A DNA stretch of 64,000 nt from Lutibaculum baratangense AMV1 (GTDB lineage: Bacteria; Pseudomonadota; Alphaproteobacteria; Rhizobiales; Tepidamorphaceae), in the NCBI RefSeq assembly GCF_000496075.1, contig NZ_AWXZ01000029.1, positions 124,001-188,000 of the forward strand, in the 5' to 3' direction. The stretch's first letter is position 1, and each line of letters begins with the position of its first letter. The notes under the pieces were generated by a model. It saw only the letters and a list, made by a program, of their open reading frames with translations. It made no database searches and was not told the DNA's origin. A program made the position numbers and the translations under genes. Below are positions 42,516-51,358 of the stretch, piece after piece.

Positions 42516-43979
42516 ATGCGAGATCAGAGCGTGTTCGCGGCTTCCGCTCCGGCGCGCGCGGCGTTGCCGGGCTGGGCACTGGCGTCGCTCTACGTCGCCG
42601 CGGCTCTCCTTCCCCTGGTCCTCGCCGTCGGCACGGGCGTTCCCCCCGCGGATGCGTGGTCCGAAGCCGGCACGGCCGCCGGATCCGTGGCCCTGGCTTC
42701 CATGGCCGTGCAGTTCGTGACCTCGGGCCGCTTCGAGACGTTCGCCGGCCGGCTCGGCATCGACGTGACGATGGCGTTCCACAAGCAGGCGGCACGGTGG
42801 ATCCTCATGGCGGTGATCCTCCACCCCCTCCTCTACGTCGCGCCGACGCTGATCGACAATCCGGCCCGCGGGGTCGACCGCATCCTCGGCATGTTCGCCG
42901 CGCCGCGCCTCGCGACCGGCGTCGTGGCGTGGCTGGCGGCGATCCTGCTGGTGCTCCTCGCGGTCCTCCGCGAACGCCTGCCGTTCCCCTACGAGGCATG
43001 GCGCGGCGGCCACCTCGTGCTGGCGGTCGTGGCGGTGGCCGGTGGGCTGCACCACGCGCTCACCGTCGGCACCTATGCCGCGGAGCGGATCGTCGCCATC
43101 GCGTGGCTGGCCGTTGCAGGCCTCGTGGTCGCGAGCATCGCCGTTCTCTACGGCGTCAGGTGGTGGCGCCTGCGCCGGGACGGCTGGCGGCTCGTCTCGA
43201 ACACGAAAATCGGCACGGCCCTCTGGGAACTGGAGCTCGCGCCCGAGCGGGACACGGGGACGTTCCGCTACGGCGCCGGGCAGTTCGTCTGGATGACCGT
43301 CGCACCCCGCCTGTTCCCTCTCTTCGACCACCCGTTCTCGATCGCTTCCTCCCCGCGGCAGCCGGGCCTGCGCCTCGTGATCAAGGAAATCGGCGACTTC
43401 ACGCGGCGGATCGGCGAGGTGAAGCCCGGCACCCGCATCGGGATCGACGGGCCGCACGGCAGCTTCGCGGTCGACGGCCGGGACGCCGACGCCATCCTGC
43501 TGGTGGCCGGCGGCGTCGGCATAGCACCGATCCTCGGGCTCCTGCGCGACCTCGCAGCGTCCGCAGACCCGCGTCCGGTCCGGCTCGTCTATGGCGGGGG
43601 CAGCCCCGACAAGATCGTCGCCCAACGGGAGATCGCGGAATTCGCGTCCCTGATAGACCTCGAGGTCGATCTCGTGAGCGAGACGCCTGCGGCGGGCTGG
43701 AAGGGCTCCGTCGGCATGATCGACCGGGCGCGGCTCGAGGTCGCGCTGCGCGGTCTCGACCGGACGCGGACACTCGCCATGATCTGCGGCCGACATGGGA
43801 TGATCACCTCGGCGGCCGACGCGCTTCTCGACCTCGGCCTGCCGATCCAGAACGTGGTCTACGAGCGCTTCGACTACTCTGCCGGCCCGGGATCGAGGGC
43901 CGATCGGCGCCAGAACGGACGGTTCGCAGCGATCGGCCTCGTACTGGCCGCGGGCGCCGCCGCATTCGCCCTGCGATGA
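42516..43979 (+). CDS. Ferric-reductase-like transmembrane protein with FAD/NAD(P)H-binding domain
   Basis: The 487-residue protein has about six helices forming a ferric-reductase-like domain, with paired His in FHKQAARWILMAVILHPLLY and GGLHHALTVG as candidate haem ligands. A ferredoxin-reductase module follows: FPLFDHPFSIASSPRQPGL for FAD and AILLVAGGVGIAPILGLLRD for NAD(P)H, ending in another hydrophobic segment. It would move electrons across the inner membrane to iron or another acceptor. GGGAG precedes the ATG. The gene ends exactly where the convergent cytochrome c gene ends, and the two may form one electron chain. Confidence 0.88.
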   Translation: MRDQSVFAASAPARAALPGWALASLYVAAALLPLVLAVGTGVPPADAWSEAGTAAGSVALASMAVQFVTSGRFETFAGRLGIDVTMAFHKQAARWILMAVILHPLLYVAPTLIDNPARGVDRILGMFAAPRLATGVVAWLAAILLVLLAVLRERLPFPYEAWRGGHLVLAVVAVAGGLHHALTVGTYAAERIVAIAWLAVAGLVVASIAVLYGVRWWRLRRDGWRLVSNTKIGTALWELELAPERDTGTFRYGAGQFVWMTVAPRLFPLFDHPFSIASSPRQPGLRLVIKEIGDFTRRIGEVKPGTRIGIDGPHGSFAVDGRDADAILLVAGGVGIAPILGLLRDLAASADPRPVRLVYGGGSPDKIVAQREIAEFASLIDLEVDLVSETPAAGWKGSVGMIDRARLEVALRGLDRTRTLAMICGRHGMITSAADALLDLGLPIQNVVYERFDYSAGPGSRADRRQNGRFAAIGLVLAAGAAAFALR

Positions 43980-44240
43980 TCAGAGGCTCAGGAGATAGGC
44001 GATGACGGACTGGCGCATGCCCTCATCCGGTGCGTGGTGGTCGATGAGGAAAGCCTCCAGGCGCTCCCGCCGCTCGCTCTCGTCGCCGCGCATGCCGCGG
44101 ACGAGGCGCTCGGGGCTGCGGTGGCATTCGGCGCAGGCCTCCCGGTACGCCTCCTCGCCAGAGGCCGTCGCGTCTGCCTCGGCCAATGCGGGGCTGGCCG
44201 TCAGGGCGCTCGCGATAAGAACGATGGCAGCGGGTCTCAT
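43980..44240 (-). CDS. Small c-type cytochrome
   Basis: The 86-residue protein has a signal peptide ending near PALAEADA, a single haem-binding CAECH motif (about residues 36-40) and a later Met (DEGMRQSVIAYL) that could be the sixth ligand. It is therefore a periplasmic monohaem cytochrome of class I, shorter than most. Its stop abuts the stop of the convergent ferric-reductase-like gene with no base between. Its partner is unknown. Confidence 0.85.
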   Translation of the reverse strand: MRPAAIVLIASALTASPALAEADATASGEEAYREACAECHRSPERLVRGMRGDESERRERLEAFLIDHHAPDEGMRQSVIAYLLSL

Positions 44241-44330
44241 GTCTCACCTCACGATGCGTTCCGTCCCGGGCGGCCGGGCTCTATCCGGCCGTTCGCCCTG
44301 CCGCGCGGTCTCGGCAGATCCGGTGCCCTC

Positions 44331-46031
44331 ATGGTAGCGGGGACGGACCTCATCTTCCAGGAGATCGCCTGGCTCCTGCTGGCTGCGGCTGCCCTGGGAG
44401 CGGTCGGGGCGGCGCTGCGCCAGCCGGTCATCGTCAGCTTCATCGCGATCGGCATCGTCTCGGGCGCCCTCTTCACGACGGGCACCGGAACCGACGACCA
44501 GATCCACTTCCTCGCGGAGCTCGGGATCGCCCTCCTTCTGTTCCTCGTCGGCCTGAAGCTCGACTGGCGGCTGGTTCGCACGCTCGGTCCCGTCGCCGTG
44601 GCGACCGGGCTGGGGCAGGTCGTGTTCACTTCCGTCGCGGGCTTCCTGATCGGCCTCGCCCTCGGGCTCGACGCGGTCACGAGCCTCTACGTCGCGGTGG
44701 CGCTGACCTTCTCGTCGACCATCATCATCGTGAAGCTCCTCACCGACAAGCGCGAGCTCGAGACGCTGCACGGCCAGATCGCGCTGGGCTTCCTCATCGT
44801 GCAGGACATCTTCGTGGTCGTCGCGATGGTCGCCCTGTCGACGCTCGGCATCGGCGCGGGCGAAGGCGGCGCCGGCTCGCTCGTCCGGACGCTCGGCGCC
44901 CTCGTCGGGGCCATCGTGTTCCTCGTCCTGTTCGTCCGCTATCTCGCCGATCCGCTCGTCGAGCGGCTGGCGCGGACGCCGGAGCTTCTCGTGATATTCG
45001 GCATCGGCTGGGCAGCCGCGGCGGCCTCCGTCGCCGATGTCGCCGGGCTCGGCAAGGAGCTCGGAGGCCTGATCGCCGGCGTCTCGCTCGGCTCCACGGC
45101 TCACCGGGACATGATCTCGGCGCGGCTTTCGTCCATGCGCGACTTCCTGCTCCTCTTCTTCTTCCTCTCGATCGGCGCGGCGCTCGATCTCTCGACCCTC
45201 GGCTCGCATCTGGGAAGCGCCGTCGCATTCTCGCTGTTCGTGCTGGTCGGCAACCCGCTGATCGTCGTCCTGATCATGGCGTGGATGGGCTACCGCGCGC
45301 GCACCGGCTTCCTCGCCGGCCTCACCGTGGCCCAGATCTCGGAGTTCTCGCTCATCTTCATCGCGATGGGCGTGAGCCTCGGCCATGTCGACCAGTCGGC
45401 CGTCGGGCTCGTCACGCTCGTGGGGCTCGTGACGATCGCCACCTCGGTCTACATGATCACCTATTCGCAGCAGCTCTACCGCTGGGCGCAGCCGCTGCTC
45501 GCGCCCTTCGACTTCGGGCGCCGCCCGGAAGGCCCCGGCGAGAACGTCGGCGAGCGTCCGACCGACGTCATACTCTTCGGCCTCGGACGGTTCGGCGGCG
45601 AGCTGCTCGTGAAGCTCGAGGATGCGGGGATGCAGGTGCTGGGTGTCGACGTCGATCCCCGCGCGGTGCGGGAGTGGAGGAGCAAGGGCCGTCGCGTCCG
45701 GTTCGGCGACGTGACGGAGCAGGAGTTCTGGGCCGAGCTCCCGCTCGGGCAGGCGCGCTGGATCGTGCTGGCGGTGCCCTACGGAACGATCCTCCTGACC
45801 GAGACCGATGCCCGGAGCGGCCTGCTCGCCGCGTTGCGCAGTCACACCTTCAGCGGCCGCATCGCGATCACCGCGCGGGACGACGCGGAAGGCCGGCGCC
45901 TCGGCGAAGGCGGCACCGACCTCGTCCTCTACCCCTTCGCCGCGGCGGCGAGCGCGGCCGTGAAGGACATCATCGACCTCGACGCGGATATGGTGTCGTT
46001 CGGAAGAACAAGCGAAGGAGCTGCCGCATGA
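44331..46031 (+). CDS. CPA2 family monovalent cation:proton antiporter with RCK/TrkA-N domain
   Basis: The 566-residue protein has about twelve helices of the Kef/CPA2 type: ELGIALLLFLVGLKLDW, LTFSSTIIIVKLLTDKRELE, GFLIVQDIFVVVAMVAL with the antiport Asp, and AQISEFSLIFIAMG. It ends in an RCK nucleotide-binding domain, DVILFGLGRFGGELLVKLED. It would exchange potassium or sodium for protons. The universal stress protein gene overlaps it by four bases, suggesting joint control under ionic or acid stress. Confidence 0.92.
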   Translation: MVAGTDLIFQEIAWLLLAAAALGAVGAALRQPVIVSFIAIGIVSGALFTTGTGTDDQIHFLAELGIALLLFLVGLKLDWRLVRTLGPVAVATGLGQVVFTSVAGFLIGLALGLDAVTSLYVAVALTFSSTIIIVKLLTDKRELETLHGQIALGFLIVQDIFVVVAMVALSTLGIGAGEGGAGSLVRTLGALVGAIVFLVLFVRYLADPLVERLARTPELLVIFGIGWAAAAASVADVAGLGKELGGLIAGVSLGSTAHRDMISARLSSMRDFLLLFFFLSIGAALDLSTLGSHLGSAVAFSLFVLVGNPLIVVLIMAWMGYRARTGFLAGLTVAQISEFSLIFIAMGVSLGHVDQSAVGLVTLVGLVTIATSVYMITYSQQLYRWAQPLLAPFDFGRRPEGPGENVGERPTDVILFGLGRFGGELLVKLEDAGMQVLGVDVDPRAVREWRSKGRRVRFGDVTEQEFWAELPLGQARWIVLAVPYGTILLTETDARSGLLAALRSHTFSGRIAITARDDAEGRRLGEGGTDLVLYPFAAAASAAVKDIIDLDADMVSFGRTSEGAAA

Positions 46032-46903
46032 GGATGGTCGTCGCAGCGACGGACCTGTCGAAGCGGGGAGACAGGGCCGTGGACCGGGCGGCCCTCATCG
46101 CAAGGGGTGCCGGCGCGGAGCTGCTCGTCCTGCACGTCGTCGACGACGACCAGCCGCGGGGAATCGTGCAGGGCCTCGTGGCCGAGGCCGAGGAGTATCT
46201 TTCGGCCGAGGTGGCGGCCCGGGCGGGCTCCGTCCCGGCGCGCCACCTTGTGGTCACCGGCGACATCTACGTCGCCCTGCACGAAGAAGCCGCGTCCGCG
46301 GGCGCCGGCCTGATCGTCGCGGGCGACCATCGGCACAGCGCCATCCGCGACGTCTTCAGGGACACGACGATCGAGCGGCTCGTCAGGCTGTCCTCCGTGC
46401 CCGTCCTGATCGCCCGGCGCCCGGAGGCGAAACCCTATCTCAGGGCGCTCCTCGGGGTGGAGAGTGGCGAGGCGATGGAGCTCGCCCACGTGATCGACGG
46501 CTGGGGCGAGGTGCGGCCCGAGCAACTCGTGATCCTCCATGCCTTCGACGCGCTCGCGGCCGGTCTCATGGCCTACGCCGGAGCGAGCCGGGAGGACATC
46601 GAGGCACACGGCCGGGAGATGGCCGAAGGCCTCGCCGAGCGCCTGCACGCGACGCTCGACGCGCAACTGGCCCGCCGCACGCGCCTCAGGGTCCTCGAGG
46701 GCGAGCCCGCCGCTCTCATGCAGGAGACGGCGGAACGGGAGAACTGCGACCTGATCGTCGTCTCGACGCATGCGCGGCGGGGCCTCATGCGCGGTCTCCT
46801 CGGAAGCGTCAGCTCCGCCCTGCTGCGCCGCGGCACGACGGACCTCCTGATCGTGCCGCGGGTCGTGGCCTCCGCCCATGCCGCTGACGCCGCCAGTCTC
46901 TAG
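46028..46903 (+). CDS. Tandem universal stress protein (UspA family)
   Basis: The 291-residue protein holds two Usp domains. The first (about 1-140) starts MVVAATDLSKRGDRAVDRAA and has GLIVAGDHRHSAIRDVFRDT, SSVPVLIARR. The second (about 150-280) ends DLIVVSTHARRGLMRGLLGS, the ATP-binding G-x2-G-x9-G style motif. It overlaps the antiporter gene by four bases. Usp proteins fused to or beside ion transporters often modulate them, which is the inferred role here. Confidence 0.9.
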   Translation: MRMVVAATDLSKRGDRAVDRAALIARGAGAELLVLHVVDDDQPRGIVQGLVAEAEEYLSAEVAARAGSVPARHLVVTGDIYVALHEEAASAGAGLIVAGDHRHSAIRDVFRDTTIERLVRLSSVPVLIARRPEAKPYLRALLGVESGEAMELAHVIDGWGEVRPEQLVILHAFDALAAGLMAYAGASREDIEAHGREMAEGLAERLHATLDAQLARRTRLRVLEGEPAALMQETAERENCDLIVVSTHARRGLMRGLLGSVSSALLRRGTTDLLIVPRVVASAHAADAASL

Positions 46904-46984
46904 CGGGTCCGACGTACCGGATGCCGTGGCGATGACGGCACCCGACAGCGCCGGCGGGACGCCGTGGGAGGCCGGCCGGGTGCG

Positions 46985-47701
46985 ATGACGGCCGCGACAC
47001 CAGCCCTCGGTTCCTGCCTCGTCTGCGGGTCGCCCGGCCCGCGCCTCTTCTGCCACGTCGACGGCCGGACCTACTGGCGGTGCGACGCCTGCGCCGCGAC
47101 CCTGCTCGATCCGACGATGCACCCCTCGCCCGAAGCGGAGCGGGCGGAGTATCGGCTGCATCGCAACAACCCGCACGACCCGGGCTACCGGCGCTTCGTC
47201 TCAAGGCTCGGCGATCCCCTGCTCGCCAGGCTCGAAGGGCCCCGCAGGGGCCTCGATTTCGGCAGCGGCGGCGGCTCCGCCCTCGCCGCGATCTTCGAGG
47301 AATCCGGACACGAGGTCGTGCCGTACGATCCGTTCTTCGCGGACGATCCCGGGGCGCTGTCAGAGCGCTACGACTTCATCCTCTGCTCCGAGGTCGTCGA
47401 GCACTTCCACGATCCCGCCCGCGAGTTCCGCCGTCTCGACGGGCTGCTCGAGCCGGGAGCCTGGCTCGGCATCATGACCTGCTTCCAGACCGACGACGAG
47501 AAATTCGCCGGCTGGCACTACCGCAAGGACCTCACCCACGTCGTGTTTTACCGCGAGGAGACGCTTCGCTTCATCGCGAATGAGCATGGCTGGACGTGCG
47601 AGATACCGCGCAAGGACGTGGCGCTCATGCGGAAGCCGGATCGCCGGCCCTGGCGGGCTTCGGCCAGGCGTTCAGCCCGGCAGCGTCGCGTCTCCCGATA
47701 G
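46985..47701 (+). CDS. Class I SAM-dependent methyltransferase with N-terminal zinc-ribbon-like motif
   Basis: The 238-residue protein has two Cys pairs near the N-terminus (SCLVCGSPGP and RCDACAAT), then a Rossmann fold with the SAM motif GLDFGSGGGSALAAIFEES. The acidic loop is VPYDPFFADD, followed by DFILCSEVVEHFHDPAREF. Relatives methylate quinones, sugars or unknown small molecules; the substrate is not evident. The basic C-terminal tail overlaps the end of the convergent LysR gene by 30 bases. Confidence 0.85.
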   Translation: MTAATPALGSCLVCGSPGPRLFCHVDGRTYWRCDACAATLLDPTMHPSPEAERAEYRLHRNNPHDPGYRRFVSRLGDPLLARLEGPRRGLDFGSGGGSALAAIFEESGHEVVPYDPFFADDPGALSERYDFILCSEVVEHFHDPAREFRRLDGLLEPGAWLGIMTCFQTDDEKFAGWHYRKDLTHVVFYREETLRFIANEHGWTCEIPRKDVALMRKPDRRPWRASARRSARQRRVSR

Positions 47702-48646
47702 CGCGGGCCCACGCCTCTCCCGGCCTGGTCCGGGCGCGGCGAGCCCTTGATCCACGGCCGCGCCGCCCCGGGCGGATGCCCCTCCTCCCGCACGCGTGGC
47801 GAGCCAGGTGGCGAAGAGGCGGGAGGCGGCGACGTTCGCGCCGTCGGGGTTGATCCCGACGCAATAGGCGGCGCCCGGCACCCGGCATTGCGGCCAGGGC
47901 TCGACCAGATGCCCGCCGCGCAGGAGCTCCTCGACGAGGAAGAGCGGCGCGACGAGCGCGCCTATGCCGGACAGTGCGGCCTCGAGCGCCACGTAGAAGT
48001 GCGGGAAGCGGATGGCCTGCGGCATCTTCCGCGCGCGCGTCGCAAGGCTCAGCCACCTCTCGAGCTCGCCGGGGCGCGTGTCGGCGGCCACGAGTGGCAG
48101 GGCCAGCGGATCGCTCGCGCCCGCGAGGCCCGGCACCGTCACCAGCCCAAGCTCCTCGACGAAGAGCGGGCGTGGCTCGAGGCGTGGCGCGAGCGCCCTG
48201 CCCCGACGGATCATCACGTCGAACTCGAGCGCGTCCCAGTCCTCCGTCGTGTGGGTCGGCCTGACCCTCACCCGCAGACCCGGATCGGCCCCCTGGAAGC
48301 CCGGCAGGCGCGGGATCAGCCAGCGCATCGCGAAGGTGGCCGGCGCCACGGCCGTCAGCACGGTCGTCTCGTCCTCCGCCTCGATCTCGTCGAGCGCGCG
48401 GGCGAGGATGGCGCAGGCCTCGCCCATCGCGGCGGCGAGCCGCTCGCCGTCAGGGCTCGCGATCATGCCGCGTCGCTTCTCCGTGAAGAGCGGGCGTCCC
48501 ACCCACTGCTCCAGATGCGAGATCTGCTTGCTGACGGCGCCGTGGGTGACGCAGAGCTCCTCCGCCGCCCCGGAGACGCTACCGTTCCGGACAACGCTTT
48601 CCAAGGCTAGTAAAGATTTGAGCGACGGAAGTCGGCGTTTTGTCAT
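47672..48646 (-). CDS. LysR family regulator (GcvA-like)
   Basis: The 324-residue regulator starts MTKRRLPSLKSLLALESVVR, with helix-turn-helix GSVSGAAEELCVTHGAVSKQ and RPLFTEKRRGMIASPDGE. The effector domain is GcvA-like (VAPATFAMRWLIPRLPGFQ, EFDVMIRRGRALAP). The last 35 residues are low-complexity and run into the methyltransferase gene. It is divergent from the phnA operon, with a strong dyad between them, so it is the probable regulator of that operon. Confidence 0.92.
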   Translation of the reverse strand: MTKRRLPSLKSLLALESVVRNGSVSGAAEELCVTHGAVSKQISHLEQWVGRPLFTEKRRGMIASPDGERLAAAMGEACAILARALDEIEAEDETTVLTAVAPATFAMRWLIPRLPGFQGADPGLRVRVRPTHTTEDWDALEFDVMIRRGRALAPRLEPRPLFVEELGLVTVPGLAGASDPLALPLVAADTRPGELERWLSLATRARKMPQAIRFPHFYVALEAALSGIGALVAPLFLVEELLRGGHLVEPWPQCRVPGAAYCVGINPDGANVAASRLFATWLATRAGGGASARGGAAVDQGLAAPGPGRERRGPALSGDATLPG

Positions 48647-48706
48647 GTGACTTGCTTTCACATATCGCAGATTTTATTTCGCTTGCCCGCAGAACCACCA
48701 CAGACA

Positions 48707-48729
48707 TAATAACACTTATCAAGTTATTA
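48707..48729. promoter_or_regulatory. LysR-type operator candidate in the phnA divergent promoter
   Basis: TAATAAC (48707-48713), nine bases, GTTATTA (48723-48729): perfect seven-base arms in a markedly AT-rich 148-base gap between the LysR gene and phnA. The T-N11-A core fits a LysR box. It is 66 bases upstream of the phnA start codon. Confidence 0.7.
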
Positions 48730-48794
48730 CTGAAAACCACTTGAGCCGGATACGATACCGGAAGCTCGTGGCAGTTTCATTACAGGGAGAGAGC

Positions 48795-50066
48795 ATGCCC
48801 GCCGTGCAGCCTCGGCCGATCCCGGCCGACGATCGGAGCCTCGTCGTCAACGGCCGGACCTACCGCTGGCCGCGGCGGCCCATCGTCGTCATCTGCTACG
48901 ACGGCTGCGACCCGGCCTATGTCGAGGCGGCCTGCGAGGCGGGCGTCGTCCCGCATCTCGAGGCGATGATCGAGACGGGCTTCGCGGTCGAGGCACTGGC
49001 GGCGATGCCGACCTTCACGAACCCCAACAACGTCTCGATCGTCTGCGGCGCGCCGCCGAGCGTGCACGGGATCTCCGGCAACTACTACCTCGACGCCGAG
49101 ACCGGACGCGAGGTGATGATGCTCGATGACGCGGGCATGATCGCGCCGACGGTCCTCGCGGCGTTCTCGAAGGCCGGCGCGCGGGTCGCCGCGGTGACGG
49201 CCAAGGACAAGCTCCTGAGGGCGCTCGCGAAGGACCTCGACGGCATCTCCTTCTCCGCCGAGCGCGCCGACGCCGCGACCATGGCGGAGAACGGCATAGA
49301 GGACGCGACGAGGCTCGTCGGGCGCCCGTCGCCGGAGCAGTACCAGCCGGACCTCTCCCTCTTCGTGCTCGACGCGGGCGTGCGGCTTCTCGAGGAAGGG
49401 CCGGTCGACCTCCTGTATCTCTCGCTGTCGGACCTCGTCCAGCACAGCCACGCGCCCGGCGCGGAGGCGGCGAACCGGTTCATGGCCGAGGTCGACAGGC
49501 GCGTCGGCCGGCTCATCGGGCTCGGCGCGACCGTCGGCATCGTCGCCGACCACGGCATGAGCGACATGGCGCGGCAGGACGGCTCGCCCAACGTCGTCTA
49601 CCTCGGCGACGCGCTCGATGCCCGTTTCGGACGAGACCGGACGCGCGTCATCTGCCCGATCACCGATCCCTTCGTGCGGCATCACGGCGCGCTGGGCGGC
49701 TTCGTCCGGGTGCATCTCCTGGCTCCCGACCTCGCCCCCGACGCGGTGCAGGCGGCCATTTCCGCAATCGACGGCGTCGCCCTCGTCCTGCCGAGGGACG
49801 AGGCGTGCGCGCGCTTCGAGCTGCCGCCGGAGCGGGAGGCCGACTTCGTCGTGATCGCGGAGCCGGGTGTGGCTTTGGGCGCCCGTGCCGAGAACCACGA
49901 CATCGGCCAGCTCGCCGGGACGCGGCTCAGGTCGCATGGCGGCCTAGAGGAGCAGCGCGTGCCCTTCATCCTCTCGCGCCCGCTCAACGCCGCCTACCAA
50001 GCGCGCACCGGGGGGACTTTGCGCAATTTCGACATCTTCGACGTCGCCATCAACGGGACCGACTGA
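48795..50066 (+). CDS. phnA: Phosphonoacetate hydrolase
   Basis: The 423-residue protein matches PhnA of the alkaline phosphatase superfamily. The zinc ligands and nucleophile appear in order: Asp36 in VICYDGCDP, Thr75 in PTFTNPNNVSIV, Asp and His in LSDLVQHSHAPG, Asp-His in VADHGMSD and a final His in RSHGGLEEQ. HGISGNYYLDAETGREVMML is a PhnA-specific block. The offset from the Sinorhizobium enzyme (Asp29, Thr68) is seven. It splits phosphonoacetate to acetate and phosphate. The start follows GGGAGAG. It leads a six-gene operon with no other phosphonate genes. Confidence 0.9.
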   Translation: MPAVQPRPIPADDRSLVVNGRTYRWPRRPIVVICYDGCDPAYVEAACEAGVVPHLEAMIETGFAVEALAAMPTFTNPNNVSIVCGAPPSVHGISGNYYLDAETGREVMMLDDAGMIAPTVLAAFSKAGARVAAVTAKDKLLRALAKDLDGISFSAERADAATMAENGIEDATRLVGRPSPEQYQPDLSLFVLDAGVRLLEEGPVDLLYLSLSDLVQHSHAPGAEAANRFMAEVDRRVGRLIGLGATVGIVADHGMSDMARQDGSPNVVYLGDALDARFGRDRTRVICPITDPFVRHHGALGGFVRVHLLAPDLAPDAVQAAISAIDGVALVLPRDEACARFELPPEREADFVVIAEPGVALGARAENHDIGQLAGTRLRSHGGLEEQRVPFILSRPLNAAYQARTGGTLRNFDIFDVAINGTD

Positions 50067-50069
50067 GCC

Positions 50070-51338
50070 ATGGCGCGCATCGTCGCAATCATGCTGGACG
50101 GCCTGAGGCGAGACCTCCTCCGGCCCGACACGACGCCGAGCCTCGCGCGCTTCGCGGAGAGGGCGGAGAGCTTCGCGAACCACCGCTCCGTGTTCCCCTC
50201 GTGCACGCGCGTCGTCTCCGCCGCCTTCGCGACGGGCTGCCATCCCCGCCGCAACGGGCTGCCGGGCAACACCTGCGCGCTGATGGAGGACGGCCGGCTC
50301 AGGCTGCACGACGTCGGTGTCCCGGGCTTCTTCGAGCACCGCCGGACCGTGACGGGGCGATCCCTCGAGATGCCGACGATGGCCGAGCGGCTCGCCGGGC
50401 ACGGCGGCGTCGTGGTGTTCAACAACGTCTCGCCGGGAGCCGCCAGCGCTCACGATCCCGACGGGCACGGCCACGTCTATCACCGCGCGGGCTCCTACGG
50501 CCCGGGCCGCGTCCCGCTACCCGAGGCGGAGGGCCTCGACATCGCACCCGGCATCGACGGCGACCGGGCGATGGCCCGCCGCTTCGTCGACGAGGTCCTG
50601 CCCGGCCGGGCGGCCCTGTCGGTCTTGTGGCTGTCCGAGCCCGACACGACCCAGCATGCCGTGCCGCTCGGATCGGCCGCGCATCTCGACGTGCTGTGCG
50701 AGGCCGACGCGATTGCCGGCACCCTCATCGAGGCGGTGGAGGAGCTGGCGGCTCGGGGCGAGGACGTGCTGCTGATCGTCGGGTCCGACCACGGCCACCA
50801 GACGGTCGACGGGACGGTCGACGTCGCGCAGTCGCTGGTCGACGCGGGCCTGAAGGCGGCCGCCGACAGCGACGACGTCGTGGTCGCGCCGAACGGAACG
50901 GCGGCGCTCGTCTACGTGCACCCCCGACACGAAGATCGCGTCGCGGCCATCGCCGAGCATCTTCGCGCCCAGCCCTGGGCCGGCGAGGTCTTTCACGGCG
51001 AGGCGCTGGCCGAGCACGGGCACGACCAGGCCCACGGACTCGCGATCGCGATCTCCATGGCTTCGAGCGAGGCGCCGAACGAACACGGCATCCCCGGTCG
51101 CAGCTTCGCCGTGAAGGCGCTCGGCACGAAGCCCGACCGGGACGGATGCGGGCAGCACGGCGGCCTCGGAACCTACGAGCAGTCGCCGGTGCTGATGATC
51201 GCCGGCCGCGGCTTCCGCCCCGGAGTCCGCCGCGAACCGCCGAGCTCGATCGTCGACATCGCCCCCACCTGCCTCGCCCACCTGGGGCTCGCCGCCGAGG
51301 ATCTCGACGGCCGCCCCCTGCAGACCGACCACCCCTGA
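50070..51338 (+). CDS. Alkaline-phosphatase-superfamily phosphodiesterase (nucleotide pyrophosphatase/NPP type)
   Basis: The 422-residue protein starts MARIVAIMLDGLRRD with the first metal Asp. The Thr nucleophile is in FPSCTRVVSAAFATG, the second Asp and His in LSEPDTTQHAVPL, Asp-His in VGSDHGHQTVDG, and a last His in CGQHGGLGTYEQ. It resembles NPP phosphodiesterases that cleave nucleotide, lipid or phosphonate monoester bonds. The gene starts 3 bases after phnA, so the two act together. It may free phosphonoacetate from an ester, or act on another imported phosphodiester. Confidence 0.85.
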   Translation: MARIVAIMLDGLRRDLLRPDTTPSLARFAERAESFANHRSVFPSCTRVVSAAFATGCHPRRNGLPGNTCALMEDGRLRLHDVGVPGFFEHRRTVTGRSLEMPTMAERLAGHGGVVVFNNVSPGAASAHDPDGHGHVYHRAGSYGPGRVPLPEAEGLDIAPGIDGDRAMARRFVDEVLPGRAALSVLWLSEPDTTQHAVPLGSAAHLDVLCEADAIAGTLIEAVEELAARGEDVLLIVGSDHGHQTVDGTVDVAQSLVDAGLKAAADSDDVVVAPNGTAALVYVHPRHEDRVAAIAEHLRAQPWAGEVFHGEALAEHGHDQAHGLAIAISMASSEAPNEHGIPGRSFAVKALGTKPDRDGCGQHGGLGTYEQSPVLMIAGRGFRPGVRREPPSSIVDIAPTCLAHLGLAAEDLDGRPLQTDHP

Positions 51339-51358
51339 AAAAACGCCGGAGCACGACA

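Noticed and set aside
44244-45845. Long minus-strand frame opposite the CPA2 antiporter
   Set aside because: Charged complement of membrane helices; no ribosome site or motif.
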